Assembly (NCBI RefSeq): GCF_026016465.1
Contig: NZ_CP100390.1
Coordinates: 1,836,001-1,900,000, forward strand
Direction of reading: 5' to 3'
Origin: Alkalimarinus alittae
Lineage (GTDB): Bacteria > Pseudomonadota > Gammaproteobacteria > Pseudomonadales > Oleiphilaceae
Length of the DNA: 64,000 bases
Shown here: in pieces, positions 1 through 11,093 of the stretch
Layout: the number at the start of each line of letters is the position of its first letter
How positions within the stretch are numbered: the first letter of the stretch is position 1
Program-made: the position numbers and the translations under genes
The notes under the pieces: generated by a model
Database searches by the model: none
The model's input: only the letters and a program-made list of their open reading frames with translations
Told to the model about the DNA's origin: nothing

Positions 1-398
1 CGTAAGTCTGCATAGCCCTGATCGAGAATGTCATTGATGATGGTGTTAAGGGTCGTTTTATATGACTGCCATTTTTCAGCTGCTGCTGTTATGTCAGGCT
101 TTATATATTCAACCGAATTAAACGATTCAAGCGTGTTCAGTACGGTGTTTACTTCATTAATGGCTTCGTTGACATCGCCTAGCAGTGCTTTGTCACCATC
201 GTTTGCGCTAAAGTTATAAAATGCGTTGATGGTAAAGTAAGATTGTATCTGAGCCTGGTGGAGGGCTTTTAGAAGGTTATCTGCTTCTTCGTTTTCTTGC
301 GCGTTTGCTGAAATGGCAACTGAAAAGAGAATAACTGAAAGCAGGGTTTTGGCTAGGTGCCGATAAGTCGTCGTAAAGTATTCGGCGAATAGCTTCAT
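1..398 (-). CDS. Partial gene: secreted protein of unknown function (C-terminus off the left edge)
   Basis: The reading frame is open from an ATG at 398 on the minus strand to the window edge, giving 132 codons without a stop. A good ribosome site (GGAG, seven bases before the ATG) supports the start. The product begins MKLFAEYF and has a hydrophobic stretch ending SVAISANA followed by QENEE, a convincing signal peptide with likely cleavage after ANA. The mature part visible is Glu/Asn/Ala-rich and predicted helical, with evenly spaced hydrophobic residues such as in LLKALHQAQIQSYF. It could be a helical-bundle sensor-like or periplasmic protein, but I do not recognise the family. The missing C-terminal part would decide. 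Confidence 0.7.
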   Translation of the reverse strand, partial: MKLFAEYFTTTYRHLAKTLLSVILFSVAISANAQENEEADNLLKALHQAQIQSYFTINAFYNFSANDGDKALLGDVNEAINEVNTVLNTLESFNSVEYIKPDITAAAEKWQSYKTTLNTIINDILDQGYADL

Positions 399-1068
399 TG
401 ACAGTCTCCGTCTTATTATTTTGTGTGCTGGGTAGAGAAACCTGATCCGGAAATGCCATTAAATAGGCTTAAGGTAAACGCTACTCATCTGGTTTATGTA
501 AAATAGGACTGACATTTATGTCAGGAATATTTTTTATTATAGTATTTTATTTAGTGCATACAAATACTTAATGGCTGAGGCTAAAGCAAGCGTTAGAGCC
601 TTGCAAGATTTTTTTGTTAATTAATGTTCCAATTAAAAATTAATAAATATCCAAGTTAGAAGATAAAGTTCATAAATCAAATTATTAATATTTTTTAACT
701 TATTGAATTTATTAAACTAAAATATATTCTCTTTAAGGTTATCATTTGAGTTGAATTGCAACTAAAATGTATAAATCTGTAGAAACGATTGACAAATGGT
801 CGATTTTTTTTCATGGTGTGCGCTCTAGATTCAAACGAGCGTATGAATTTTGAATATAGCGCCTAGTTTTAGTGGCGGATATTAACCTTGTATTGTTACA
901 CGTTGGTGTACTTTGCTGGCAATCTTGTAACGTTATTTTTGGTTAGTTTCGTATTGCTAAGACGGCCCGTTTTAATCCAATGCTGGTTAAATTACAGACT
1001 TTAACTTCTCAAAAGGAAGTAAATGAATGTAGGTTGCCAGTGCTTACTAATAGCTTGGAGAACAGTTG
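399..1068. other. Long AT-rich intergenic region before fadB
   Basis: About 670 bases with no convincing gene. It separates the divergent secreted-protein gene from fadB and must hold both promoters. The best plus-strand promoter-like pair I see is TTGAGT (746-751) and TATAAA (770-775) with an 18-base spacer, which would give a fadB leader of nearly 290 bases. A perfect TTGACA at 789-794 lacks a good -10 partner. I found no clear PsrA or FadR operator. Confidence 0.4.
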
Positions 1069-3216
1069 ATGATTTACGAAGGTAAAGCCATCACGGTTAA
1101 AGAGATCGAAGGCAGCATTGCTCAGCTAAACTTTGATTTAGACGGTGAGTCGGTTAACAAATTTAATAGACTTACTATCGAAGAACTGCGTGCGGCAACT
1201 GATAAGCTTAAAAGTGCTAAAGGTATAAAAGGTCTTGTAGTTACAAGTTCTAAAGACTGTTTTATCGTTGGTGCTGATATAACCGAATTTACAGATTTGT
1301 TTGCTGGCCCTGAAGAAGAGCTGATTGCTAGCAACTTGGCTGCAAATAGCATATTTAGCGATATTGAAGACCTTCCTTTTCCTTCTGTCACCGCAATCAA
1401 TGGTGTTGCACTAGGTGGTGGTTTTGAAATGTGTCTTTCAACTGACTATCGCGTAATGTCAACAGAAGCAAAAGTTGGGTTACCAGAAGTTAAGTTGGGT
1501 ATCTTCCCAGGATTCGGTGGTACTGTTCGTTTATCTCGCCTAATTGGTGCAGATAACGCGATCGAGTGGATCTGTGGTACTAAAGAATACAAGCCTGAAG
1601 ATGCGCTTAAGTTTGGTGCTGTAGATGCTGTAGTTGGACCAGACACGCTTTTAGAGGCTGCTGTTGATTTAGTTAAGCAAGCGATCAATGGTAAGGTTGA
1701 CTACAAGGCTCGTCGTGAAGAAAAAACCAGCAAGCTTAAGTTGAATCCATTAGAAAGCATGATGGTATTTGAAACGGCTAAAGGTTTTGTTGCTGGACAG
1801 GCTGGACCACATTATCCAGCACCTGTTGAAGCAATCAAAGTGATGCAGAAGCATGCAGGCATGTCTCGTGATAAAGCGATTGAAGTAGAAGCAAAAGGCT
1901 TCGCTAAAATGGCTAAAACGTCTGTATCTGCTTCATTGATCGGTTTGTTCTTAAATGATCAAGAGTTAAAGAAAAAAGCTAAAGATCTAGAGCCATTAGC
2001 GAGTGAAGTTAAGCTGGCTGCGGTTCTTGGTGCAGGTATTATGGGGGGCGGTGTCGCTTACCAATCAGCACTTAAAGGTACGCCAATCATCATGAAAGAT
2101 ATCGCTCAGGCGGGTATCGATCTTGGATTGAGCGAAGCTAAAAAGCTTCTTGTTAAGCGTGTAGACAGAAAGCGCATGACAGCGGCTAAAATGGCAGACG
2201 TACTTAATAGCATTACGCCAGCACTTAGCTACGGCGACTTCAAAAACGTTGATCTTGTAGTTGAAGCGGTAGTTGAAAACCCTAAAGTTAAGGGTATTGT
2301 TCTTGCTGAAGTTGAAGATCAGGTTCGTGAAGATACTATCCTTACGACTAACACCTCAACAATCTCTGTAAACTTATTGGCTAAGAGCCTTAAGCGTCCA
2401 GAAAACTTCTGCGGTATGCACTTCTTTAACCCTGTTAACATGATGCCTTTGGTTGAAGTTATCCGTGGTGAGAAAACAAGCGAAGAAACAATTGCTACAA
2501 CAGTTGCATACGCTAAAGCAATGGGTAAAACCCCAGTTGTTGTTAACGATTGCCCAGGTTTCTTAGTTAACCGTGTCTTGTTCCCATACTTTGGTGGATT
2601 TATTGGTCTTGTTCGTGATGGTGCAGACTATCAGCGTGTTGATAAGATCATGGAGAAGTTTGGTTGGCCTATGGGTCCTGCTTACTTGCTAGATGTTGTC
2701 GGTATGGATACGGGTAAGCATGCTGGTGAAGTAATGGCTGATGGTTTCCCTGATCGCATGAAGTATGATAGCGCAACGGCTATCGATGTAATGTTTGATG
2801 CGGGCCGTTATGGTCAGAAGACAGACAAAGGTTTCTATCAGTACGAGTTAGATCGTAAGGGTAAGCAGAAGAAAGTTGTAGATGAGTCAGTGTATGACTT
2901 GCTAAAGCCTGTTGTTGAGAAGCAAGAAGAGTTTACCGATGAGCAGATCATTGAGCGTATGATGGTTCCATTGTGTATTGAAACTGTTCGTTGTTTAGAA
3001 GATGGTATCGTTGAGACTCCAGCGGAAGCTGATATGGGTCTTATCTTCGGTATCGGTTTCCCTCCATTCCGTGGTGGTGCTCTTCGCTATATCGATGCTA
3101 TGGGTGTAGACAAGTTCTGTGAAATCGCAGACAAGTATGCAGACCTTGGTGCTTTATATCAGCCAACAGCTGGTATGAGAGAAATGGCAAAAGCTGGCAA
3201 GAAGTATTTCGGTTAA
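1069..3216 (+). CDS. fadB: Fatty acid oxidation complex subunit alpha FadB
   Basis: Multifunctional enzyme of beta-oxidation: enoyl-CoA hydratase/isomerase followed by L-3-hydroxyacyl-CoA dehydrogenase. It works as a hetero-tetramer with the thiolase FadA. The N-terminal crotonase half carries [21 protein letters not shown] and [13 protein letters not shown] (the two catalytic Glu residues). The dehydrogenase half has the NAD-binding [11 protein letters not shown] and the catalytic-His motif [14 protein letters not shown]. At 715 residues it equals the length I recall for Pseudomonas FadB. I start it at ATG 1069, eight bases after GGAG; a TTG just upstream at 1066 is in frame but less likely. 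FadA follows after 34 bases, so the two form an operon. Confidence 0.97.
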   Translation: MIYEGKAITVKEIEGSIAQLNFDLDGESVNKFNRLTIEELRAATDKLKSAKGIKGLVVTSSKDCFIVGADITEFTDLFAGPEEELIASNLAANSIFSDIEDLPFPSVTAINGVALGGGFEMCLSTDYRVMSTEAKVGLPEVKLGIFPGFGGTVRLSRLIGADNAIEWICGTKEYKPEDALKFGAVDAVVGPDTLLEAAVDLVKQAINGKVDYKARREEKTSKLKLNPLESMMVFETAKGFVAGQAGPHYPAPVEAIKVMQKHAGMSRDKAIEVEAKGFAKMAKTSVSASLIGLFLNDQELKKKAKDLEPLASEVKLAAVLGAGIMGGGVAYQSALKGTPIIMKDIAQAGIDLGLSEAKKLLVKRVDRKRMTAAKMADVLNSITPALSYGDFKNVDLVVEAVVENPKVKGIVLAEVEDQVREDTILTTNTSTISVNLLAKSLKRPENFCGMHFFNPVNMMPLVEVIRGEKTSEETIATTVAYAKAMGKTPVVVNDCPGFLVNRVLFPYFGGFIGLVRDGADYQRVDKIMEKFGWPMGPAYLLDVVGMDTGKHAGEVMADGFPDRMKYDSATAIDVMFDAGRYGQKTDKGFYQYELDRKGKQKKVVDESVYDLLKPVVEKQEEFTDEQIIERMMVPLCIETVRCLEDGIVETPAEADMGLIFGIGFPPFRGGALRYIDAMGVDKFCEIADKYADLGALYQPTAGMREMAKAGKKYFG

Positions 3217-3223
3217 TAGCTGA

Positions 3224-4426
<1,203 letters not shown>

Positions 4427-4461
4427 GCGCTTCTAAATAGGGTGTATGACTGTTAAAGTCT

Positions 4462-4492
4462 AAAAAGACCGAGCTTGCTCGGTCTTTTTTTT
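4462..4492. terminator. Intrinsic terminator after fadA, probably bidirectional
   Basis: GACCGAGC (4467-4474) pairs perfectly with GCTCGGTC (4477-4484). An A-run precedes it and a T-run (4485-4492) follows. It lies between the convergent fadA and the minus-strand gene at 4547, so it can serve both strands. Confidence 0.9.
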
Positions 4493-4546
4493 GTTTGTCT
4501 TTTGCTTGTGGGTAAGGGAGGCTAGGCTCTGTTGTTTGCAGCGCTG

Positions 4547-5413
4547 TTAAGGTTTGCTATGTGGTGTTTGTAAATCATTGTCTGCTGAGGTGGGAGAGGG
4601 GCTTTCTGTGGCGGTTGTTGAGTGAATGCTTTCCTTGGTTCTCTCTTTGGCTGAGACTTTTGTTTCTTGGACGTTAGTTGTTAATTCAAGGTTGTCGTTA
4701 GGTGTATTAGTGTCAATTGTTGGGGGTTCTTCCTCGCTATCATGAGGCTGATTCATTTCTTTTATTCGTTGCGCAAGCGTTCTTATCAGTTCTGCCTTCT
4801 CGGGGAAGTCACCGGAAAAAGCTCTGAGCGACTCTCTGGCTTGCTTTAAGTGAGATTGAGCTAAAAGGTTGTCATTGCTATCAGAATAGCGATCAGCTTG
4901 AGCTATGTGGCTTTCAACGCCGATATCTAGCTGAAGTTTAAGTATGTGTTTTGAGAGCTCATTAAATTTAGCGCTTGAAAGCTTTTTGTTTGTTGTGAAT
5001 TTGTGTAGCAAATTCGCAACTTGCTGTAGGTGGAAGTTGGCAACATTAATGGCCTCGTCGCTCTGCATAACTCTATTTATGTCGTTATCTCGTTTCTTGT
5101 TACAAAACTTAGCATTCAAAGATTTTAGGTGAGCAAGCTGTTGTTGCGTTTTTTTGTTGTTAGGTTCAAGCGCTAATTTTTTTTCAGCAAGCATGATTAT
5201 TTGTTGGTGCAAGATGAGTATCAGGTCGTAAGCGGGGTCTGTGTGAAGTAGTGTGTTAAGAACTTCTTCAAGATCGTAAATGTTTCTTGATAGTTGGTTG
5301 ATCTTGCTTCTATTGATTGAAAGAGCTTGTTGTCTTTTGTGGGCGAGGGTACTGAAAATGATTGAAACCAGTAAAAGTCCCCCTATAAAGCTAAATATTA
5401 TTACGGTCATCAT
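4547..5413 (-). CDS. Membrane-anchored coiled-coil protein of unknown function
   Basis: A 288-residue protein that I do not recognise. Residues 3-22 form one hydrophobic segment (IIFSFIGGLLLVSIIFSTL), probably an N-terminal membrane anchor. This is followed by about 190 residues of charged, Leu/Gln-rich helical sequence with coiled-coil character. The last 70 residues are a low-complexity Ser/Thr/Pro/Glu tail that is probably disordered. Two consecutive Met codons begin the frame; no strong ribosome site separates them. It converges on fadA and is divergent from topA. Its position next to topA recalls small uncharacterised genes found there in pseudomonads, but I cannot link it to a named family. 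Confidence 0.75.
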   Translation of the reverse strand: MMTVIIFSFIGGLLLVSIIFSTLAHKRQQALSINRSKINQLSRNIYDLEEVLNTLLHTDPAYDLILILHQQIIMLAEKKLALEPNNKKTQQQLAHLKSLNAKFCNKKRDNDINRVMQSDEAINVANFHLQQVANLLHKFTTNKKLSSAKFNELSKHILKLQLDIGVESHIAQADRYSDSNDNLLAQSHLKQARESLRAFSGDFPEKAELIRTLAQRIKEMNQPHDSEEEPPTIDTNTPNDNLELTTNVQETKVSAKERTKESIHSTTATESPSPTSADNDLQTPHSKP

Positions 5414-5557
5414 TTAAGTAAATTCACTGATTGGTTGAGTATTATCTTGTTAATGTTAGTCTAATGGTTAAAACAATACTAAATTAAATAGCCATCTAAT
5501 TTGTGTCAAATTGTCATTTTTTTCCACTTAGTTATTTTAAAAAAATCTGGTAATAAC

Positions 5558-5586
5558 TTGACCCTTCGGCTACAACAACTTATATA
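5558..5586 (+). promoter_or_regulatory. Predicted sigma-70 promoter of topA
   Basis: TTGACC (5558-5563) and TATATA (5581-5586) are separated by exactly 17 bases, placing transcription start about 60 bases before the topA ATG. The pair matches 5/6 and 4/6 of the consensus boxes. Confidence 0.55.
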
Positions 5587-5653
5587 TGTCGCCAAATCTA
5601 TTTTAGTTAATCTGATGTTTCAATCAGTTGCGGAATAAAGTTAACGGAATTTT

Positions 5654-8347
5654 ATGGGTAAATCACTGGTAATAGTCGAGTCTCCTGCAAAAGCAAAGAC
5701 TATCAATAAATATCTCGGTCCTGAGTTTGTCGTGAAGTCGAGTGTGGGTCATATAAGAGACCTGCCAACGAGCGGATCGGCAAGCACTTCCACGCCAGCA
5801 GAAAGAGCGAAAGCTGCTGCTATCACCAGGAAACTGAGCCCTGAAGAAAAAATTAAGAATAAAAAGCGCAAGTCTAAAGAGCAGTTGATTGCCAGGATGG
5901 GCGTTAACCCAGAAAAAGACTGGGCCGCTAATTATCAGATCCTTCCTGGTAAAGAAAAAGTCGTCAGTGAGTTGCAGCGATTAGCTAAAACTGCTGACAC
6001 TATCTATCTCGCAACGGATTTGGATAGAGAGGGAGAGGCTATTGCATGGCATTTGATGGAGTCGATTGGTGGTGATGAGACTCGCTATAGACGAGTTGTT
6101 TTTAATGAAATAACTAAAAAAGCCATTCAAGAAGCGTTTAAAACGCCGGGTGAGCTTGATCAATCAAGAGTTAATGCGCAGCAAGCTCGGCGCTTTCTTG
6201 ATCGTGTGGTTGGTTTTATGGTGTCGCCATTACTTTGGAGTAAAGTGGCAAGAGGTCTGTCTGCAGGCAGGGTTCAATCTGTAGCTGTTAGGTTGATTGT
6301 CGAGCGTGAGCAAGAAATTAGAGCGTTTAACCCTGAAGAGTTTTGGGAGGTATATGCAGACCTTATTGCTAAGTCTGATGCTTCAACGCGTTTTCAGGTT
6401 ACTAAGTATCAGAATGAAAACTTCAGACCTGTCAGTGAAAAAGAAACCAAGCAATACACTGATTTTTTAAATTCTGCCACTTATACAGTTGATAAGCGAG
6501 AAGATCGCCCAACAAGTTCTAAGCCAAACCCTCCTTTTATTACGTCTACATTGCAGCAGGCTGCCAGTACACGATTGGGGTTTAGTGTTAAAAAGACCAT
6601 GATGCTTGCTCAGAGGCTCTATGAGGCTGGTTACATCACTTATATGAGAACTGACTCTACGAACTTAAGTAAAGAGGCTGTAGAGGCTTGTAGGGAGTAT
6701 ATTAACAAAAGCGTTGGGGCTGAATTTCTTAATGATCAGCCGCGTATATATTCAAGTAAAGATGGTGCGCAAGAAGCCCACGAAGCGATCAGGCCTTCAA
6801 ATGTTGAAATGATGGGCTTTCAAGTTGCTGGCCTAGAGAAAGATGCAGAACGACTTTATGATTTAATTTGGAGGCAGTTCGTTGCCTGTCAGATGAAAGA
6901 TGCACAATATCTGAGTTCTTCGATCACGGTCTCGGCTGGCGAGTTTTTGCTTCGAACCAAAGGTCGTGTCATGAAGTTTGAGGGCTACACTAAAATCCTG
7001 CCGTCATTTGGTAAAAAAGATGATGACATCATTTTGCCTGATTTACAGGTCGGCCAAACTCTTGATCTTAAGGCGCTTGATCCAAAACAGCACTTTACAA
7101 AGCCTTCACCTAGATATACTGAAGCGAGTCTTGTTAAGGAGTTGGAGAAACGCGGCATTGGTCGTCCATCTACTTATGCGTCGATCATATCTACCATACA
7201 AGAGCGTGGTTATGTCAGGCTTCAAAATCGTCGATTCTATGCAGAGAAGATGGGTGATATTGTCATAGAGCGTTTGGTTGAGTCGTTTGATGACTTAATG
7301 GATTATAGCTTTACCGCTAAGATGGAAGAAACATTAGATGATGTTGCTAGCGGTGAGAAAGACTGGAAGGGTGTATTAAACACTTTCTATAAAGGGTTTA
7401 CAGGACAATTAGAGAAAGCAGAGGCGCCTGAGGGTGGGATGCGAGAAAATCAGCCGACAGAGACTGATATTCCTTGTCCAACTTGCGGTCGCAATATGCA
7501 GATTAGAACCGCTAGTACGGGCGTATTTTTGGGGTGTTCGGGTTATTCATTACCTCCGAAAGAACGTTGTAAAAGTACTATCAATTTAGTCTTGGGTGAT
7601 GAAGTTGTTAGTGTAGATGATGACGATGAAGGGGAGTCACGTCTTCTTCGTAAAAAGAAACGTTGCAGTATTTGTGATACAGCAATGGATAGTTATCTGA
7701 TTGATGAGCAGCGCAAACTTCATGTTTGCGGAAACAACCCTGACTGTTCCGGTTTTGAGGTGGAGCAGGGCGTATTTAAGATTAAAGGTTATGATGGTCC
7801 GTCGCTTGAGTGTGATAAGTGCGGTTCGGAAATGCAGCTAAAATCAGGACGTTTTGGGAAGTACTTTGGTTGTACCAATGAAGCTTGTAAAAATACGCGT
7901 AAGCTTCTAAGGAGTGGTGAGGCGGCTCCACCTAAGATGGATCCTGTGCAAATGCCTGAGCTTGCTTGCGAGAAGGTGGAAGATACTTATGTGTTGAGGG
8001 ATGGCGCTGCAGGACTGTTTTTGGCAGCAAGTAAGTTCCCTAAAAATCGTGAAACACGAGCCCCTTTAGTCACAGAGATACTGCCTCATAAAGATGAAAT
8101 AGATCCTAAGTACGAGTTTCTCTTTTCTGCTCCGGTTCAAGATCCAGATGGAAATCCGGCTATCATTCGCTACAGTCGTAAAAATAAAGAGCAGTATGTG
8201 ATGACTGAGGTTGAAGGAAAGGCTAGTGGTTGGTCTGCGCACTACGAGAATTCAAAGTGGGTGGAAACACAAGCGAAAAAGAAAGTGGTTAAGAAGGCGA
8301 CTAAAAAGACGACTAAAAAAGTGGCTAAAAAGGCCACTAAAGAATAG
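5654..8347 (+). CDS. topA: DNA topoisomerase I (type IA) TopA
   Basis: Relaxes negative supercoils by a transient 5'-phosphotyrosine link. The N-terminal TOPRIM domain begins [15 protein letters not shown] and carries the acidic metal-binding motif [13 protein letters not shown] (D122, D124, E126). The active-site Tyr is Y330 in [11 protein letters not shown]. The C-terminal region has three four-Cys zinc fingers, starting [16 protein letters not shown] and CDKCGSEM, then the usual zinc-ribbon-like domain. At 897 residues it is slightly longer than E. coli TopA, mainly because of a Lys-rich insertion near residues 50-80 and a C-terminal tail of repeated Lys-Lys-Ala/Thr units. That basic tail probably binds DNA nonspecifically. 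Confidence 0.98.
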   Translation: MGKSLVIVESPAKAKTINKYLGPEFVVKSSVGHIRDLPTSGSASTSTPAERAKAAAITRKLSPEEKIKNKKRKSKEQLIARMGVNPEKDWAANYQILPGKEKVVSELQRLAKTADTIYLATDLDREGEAIAWHLMESIGGDETRYRRVVFNEITKKAIQEAFKTPGELDQSRVNAQQARRFLDRVVGFMVSPLLWSKVARGLSAGRVQSVAVRLIVEREQEIRAFNPEEFWEVYADLIAKSDASTRFQVTKYQNENFRPVSEKETKQYTDFLNSATYTVDKREDRPTSSKPNPPFITSTLQQAASTRLGFSVKKTMMLAQRLYEAGYITYMRTDSTNLSKEAVEACREYINKSVGAEFLNDQPRIYSSKDGAQEAHEAIRPSNVEMMGFQVAGLEKDAERLYDLIWRQFVACQMKDAQYLSSSITVSAGEFLLRTKGRVMKFEGYTKILPSFGKKDDDIILPDLQVGQTLDLKALDPKQHFTKPSPRYTEASLVKELEKRGIGRPSTYASIISTIQERGYVRLQNRRFYAEKMGDIVIERLVESFDDLMDYSFTAKMEETLDDVASGEKDWKGVLNTFYKGFTGQLEKAEAPEGGMRENQPTETDIPCPTCGRNMQIRTASTGVFLGCSGYSLPPKERCKSTINLVLGDEVVSVDDDDEGESRLLRKKKRCSICDTAMDSYLIDEQRKLHVCGNNPDCSGFEVEQGVFKIKGYDGPSLECDKCGSEMQLKSGRFGKYFGCTNEACKNTRKLLRSGEAAPPKMDPVQMPELACEKVEDTYVLRDGAAGLFLAASKFPKNRETRAPLVTEILPHKDEIDPKYEFLFSAPVQDPDGNPAIIRYSRKNKEQYVMTEVEGKASGWSAHYENSKWVETQAKKKVVKKATKKTTKKVAKKATKE

Positions 8348-8426
8348 TGCGTTGTAATTAGCTTGAAGAGTTGCCATGTTAAGGGGTGGCTCTTTTGGCT
8401 TGAGTTGCTGGTTGTTCTGAAAGGAT

Positions 8427-8460
8427 AAAAAAAGGGTCGCTAATAAGCGACCCTTTTTTT
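8427..8460. terminator. Bidirectional terminator between topA and gltA
   Basis: GGGTCGC (8434-8440) and GCGACCC (8447-8453) form a perfect stem with a six-base loop. Seven A precede and seven T follow, so it can end both convergent transcripts. Confidence 0.9.
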
Positions 8461-8475
8461 GTGGTAAGCGAATGA

Positions 8476-9747
8476 CTACTTAGTAGGATAGTCGCGCTTG
8501 GTGTAGCCTGTGTACAGCTGGCGAGGGCGGCCGATGCGATAATCTTCGCTAACCATTTCGTTCCAGTGTGCAAACCAACCAATGGTTCTAGACATTGCGA
8601 ATATGACTGTAAACATTGAGACAGGGATGCCGATAGCTCTTAAGATGATACCTGAATAAAAATCAACGTTTGGATACAGCTTACGCTTGATGAAATATTC
8701 ATCTTCAAGTGCGATTTGCTCTAAGCGCTTAGCGATTTTAAGAAGAGGGTCATTTTCAAGACCAAGTGCTTCCAGTACTTCATCACATGTTTGACGCATT
8801 ACTTTGGCGCGTGGATCAAAGTTTTTATAAACTCTGTGTCCAAAGCCCATTAGTCTGAATGGGTCTTCTTTATCTTTTGCTTTTGCAACAAACTCGTCAA
8901 TGTGTTCGATATCGCCAATTTCTTCAAGCATTGTTAGTACGGCTTCGTTTGCTCCGCCGTGGGCGGGGCCCCAAAGTGCAGCAATACCTGACGCCATACA
9001 CGCAAATGGGTTTGCGCCAGTTGAGCCTGCTAGTCTAACAGTCGAAGTTGATGCGTTTTGTTCGTGGTCAGCATGAAGCATGAAGATTTTATCCATTGCT
9101 TCAGCAATTACTGGGTTGATCTCGTAATCGCCACAAGGGGTGCTAAACATCATATGTAAGAAATTTTCAGCGTAGTTTAATTCATTCTTTGGATATACGA
9201 ATGGCTGACCCATTGTGTACTTGTAGCACATTGCTGCCACGGTAGGCATTTTGGCTACGAGTCTGAACATTGCAATGTCACGATGTTCTTGGTCTGAGAA
9301 GTCTTTGTCGTGATAGAACGCAGAAAGAGCACCTACTACACCGCACATTATAGCCATAGGGTGAGCGTCGCGACGGAAACCATTAAAGAAGTGGGTCATT
9401 TGATCATGAACCATGGTGTGCTGGCTTACAGTCTGTCTGTATTCGTTACTTTGCTCTTCTGTTGGTAGTTCGCCACGAACAAGAAGATAACATAGCTCTA
9501 AGTAATCAGAGCTTTCTGCAAGTTGCTCAATTGGGTAGCCGCGGTGTAAAAGAACGCCATTTTCGCCATCAATATATGTAATTTTTGATTCGCAAGCGGC
9601 TGTTGAAACAAAGCCAGGGTCGTATGTGAACAAACCTTGTGCTACTAATCCGCGTACATCTATTACATCTGGGCCTACGGTTCCTGAATAAACAGGGAAC
9701 TCAACAGTGATATCGCCCACCGATAACTGTGCTTTTTTATCAGTCAT
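8476..9747 (-). CDS. gltA: Citrate synthase GltA (type II)
   Basis: Condenses acetyl-CoA with oxaloacetate to form citrate, the entry reaction of the TCA cycle. It has 423 residues, typical of the NADH-sensitive hexameric Gram-negative type. Visible family signatures are [31 protein letters not shown] and the catalytic-region motif [20 protein letters not shown] lies four bases before the ATG. It is transcribed away from the sdh-suc genes from a shared intergenic region of about 600 bases, the arrangement known from many gammaproteobacteria. Confidence 0.97.
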   Translation of the reverse strand: MTDKKAQLSVGDITVEFPVYSGTVGPDVIDVRGLVAQGLFTYDPGFVSTAACESKITYIDGENGVLLHRGYPIEQLAESSDYLELCYLLVRGELPTEEQSNEYRQTVSQHTMVHDQMTHFFNGFRRDAHPMAIMCGVVGALSAFYHDKDFSDQEHRDIAMFRLVAKMPTVAAMCYKYTMGQPFVYPKNELNYAENFLHMMFSTPCGDYEINPVIAEAMDKIFMLHADHEQNASTSTVRLAGSTGANPFACMASGIAALWGPAHGGANEAVLTMLEEIGDIEHIDEFVAKAKDKEDPFRLMGFGHRVYKNFDPRAKVMRQTCDEVLEALGLENDPLLKIAKRLEQIALEDEYFIKRKLYPNVDFYSGIILRAIGIPVSMFTVIFAMSRTIGWFAHWNEMVSEDYRIGRPRQLYTGYTKRDYPTK

Positions 9748-9774
9748 GGTGCTCTCCTATGGTCAGTGCTATGG

Positions 9775-9843
9775 CCTAAGTTCATGCGCGATACCTAAGT
9801 TCAGCGTGCATTCTTTGTAGAATCCCTCTGATTTTAGGTATCG
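9775..9843 (-). promoter_or_regulatory. Repeat-rich leader of gltA (candidate structured 5'UTR or operator)
   Basis: CGATACCTAA (9789-9798) and TTAGGTATCG (9834-9843) form a perfect inverted repeat that encloses a second small hairpin, ATTCT-TTGT-AGAAT. The sequence CCTAAGTTCA occurs twice in direct orientation, 19 bases apart. The block lies 28-96 bases upstream of the gltA start, so it would be in the transcript if gltA starts further upstream. It could be an RNA structure or a multi-site operator; sequence alone does not decide. Confidence 0.45.
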
Positions 9844-10222
9844 TGCCTACTTATCAGGCTCGGTTCATTGAAAAAAGAATTACATTAATAATTAATGCAG
9901 GCTCTTTATAAGCCTTAAACAAGTGCCAATTATGATTACCTACAAAATTTAGCGCGTTATAGCGCATGTGTATATAGCATGCGTTGTAATGTGCAATTAC
10001 GCCCAATTTTGGCGCTTTATTTGTAGTTGTGTATTAAAAAGGTGCGATTTTTAGTTGTTAAATCGCTCAACTTGTTGTTTGGGCGTATTTTTGTGCCATT
10101 ATCGTGAATATGTCGGCTGGACAACTATAGAGATTGAGAAAAATTTGTCAATGAGCATGACCTCTTACTATAGTAGTAGAGGCTATTTCTTAAGAAGAAA
10201 GATAGATAAATGGTTAGGTTAA

Positions 10223-10251
10223 TTGTAATTTTCCTGACATATCTCTATAAT
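10223..10251 (+). promoter_or_regulatory. Predicted sigma-70 promoter of the sdh-suc genes
   Basis: A perfect TATAAT (10246-10251) lies 17 bases after TTGTAA (10223-10228). The start of transcription would be near 10258, about 120 bases before the preferred sdhC start. Confidence 0.55.
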
Positions 10252-10374
10252 CTCGTTCCCGAAATAGCCAGAGTTTGTTCTCAAAGAGAGGCTATACGGC
10301 CTTCCTAAAGAATTGCCTTGAGCACCTCTCCTGTAAACTGCCCCGAAGTGGGCCCAAAAGAGTGTGAAGAAGCT

Positions 10375-10749
10375 GTGAATAGCAATAGACCTGTTAACCT
10401 AGATCTGTCCAAATTTAGTTTTCCACTACCTGCCATCACTTCGATAATTCATCGAGTCACGGGTTTGGCTCTGTTTGTTGGAGTCGCATTCGTCTTGTGG
10501 GCATTTGAAATGTCTTTAAGCGGTGAAGAAGGATTTAATGTCATTAAAGACATTATGCAGGGTTTTTTAGCCAAGTTGATTCTTTGGGGAATCCTTTCGG
10601 CTTTGTTGTATCACCTCGTTGCAGGTGTTAAGCATCTTCTTATGGATGCAGGCATCGGTGAAACGTTAGAAGGTGGTAAGTTGGGTGCCAAAATTACCTT
10701 GGTAGTTTCAATTGTATTGATTTTGCTTGCAGGAGTCTGGATATGGTAG
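10375..10749 (+). CDS. sdhC: Succinate dehydrogenase cytochrome b556 subunit SdhC
   Basis: Membrane anchor of succinate dehydrogenase (complex II), binding haem b and ubiquinone with SdhD. Three hydrophobic helices are visible. Near the N-terminus is the family motif RPVNLDL, followed by SIIHRVTG, with the conserved quinone-site Ser and Arg region. A haem-ligand His is expected in LLYHLVAGVKHL. I choose GTG 10375 (VNSNRPVNLDL), which gives 124 residues, the usual length. In-frame GTG 10348 and TTG 10318 would add up to 19 residues that look unlike the family. It overlaps sdhD by 7 bases. Confidence 0.93.
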   Translation: MNSNRPVNLDLSKFSFPLPAITSIIHRVTGLALFVGVAFVLWAFEMSLSGEEGFNVIKDIMQGFLAKLILWGILSALLYHLVAGVKHLLMDAGIGETLEGGKLGAKITLVVSIVLILLAGVWIW

Positions 10750-11090
10750 CCAACGTTACTAGTTTAGGAAGAAGTGGTTTATATGACTGGATGATACAGC
10801 GTCTAACTGCTGTTGTTCTTGCTGCATATATTCTTTTTTTATTGGGCTATTTTATAGCGACACCTGATCTGACTTATGCAGATTGGAACGCTCTATTTGC
10901 AAATAGCTGCATGAAGATTTTTACTATTTTGGCCTTGGTTTCGCTTAGTGCGCATGCATGGGTAGGAATGTGGACCATTTCAACTGACTATTTGAAAAAC
11001 GGTGTCGTAAGATTCCTTTTTCAAACTTTCTGCGGCGGCGTGATGTTTGTTTATTTCGTCTGGGGCGTTCAAATTTTGTGGGGACTGTAA
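10743..11090 (+). CDS. sdhD: Succinate dehydrogenase hydrophobic membrane anchor SdhD
   Basis: Second membrane anchor of complex II, 115 residues with three hydrophobic segments. The N-terminal region GRSGLYDWMIQRLTAVVLA and the central SAHAWVGMW (haem/quinone-site His) are typical of SdhD. Its ATG overlaps the end of sdhC and it ends three bases before the sdhA ATG, so translation of sdhC, sdhD and sdhA is probably coupled. Confidence 0.95.
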   Translation: MVANVTSLGRSGLYDWMIQRLTAVVLAAYILFLLGYFIATPDLTYADWNALFANSCMKIFTILALVSLSAHAWVGMWTISTDYLKNGVVRFLFQTFCGGVMFVYFVWGVQILWGL

Positions 11091-11093
11091 TTG

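Larger units (their letters stand above)
9748..10374. other. Divergent gltA/sdhC control region
   Basis: About 600 bases without a gene. Close to gltA it holds a direct repeat CCTAAGTTCA (9775-9784 and 9794-9803) and a perfect 10-base inverted repeat, described separately. Further right are GC-rich short palindromes such as GCGCGTTATAGCGC. The sdh promoter candidate lies at 10223-10251. A start codon for sdhC further upstream, at TTG 10318, is in frame but less likely. Confidence 0.6.

Noticed and set aside
28-219. Plus-strand open frame at the left edge
   Set aside because: It is antisense to the partial minus-strand gene, which has a ribosome site, signal peptide and better composition.
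277-459. Minus-strand open frame of 60 codons
   Set aside because: It overlaps the signal-peptide gene in another frame and has no signal or ribosome site of its own.
789-817. TTGACA as a fadB promoter
   Set aside because: The -35 box is perfect, but the sequence at the right distance (CATGGT) is a poor -10 box.
1122-1688. Two minus-strand frames inside fadB
   Set aside because: They are antisense shadows of a strongly conserved gene.
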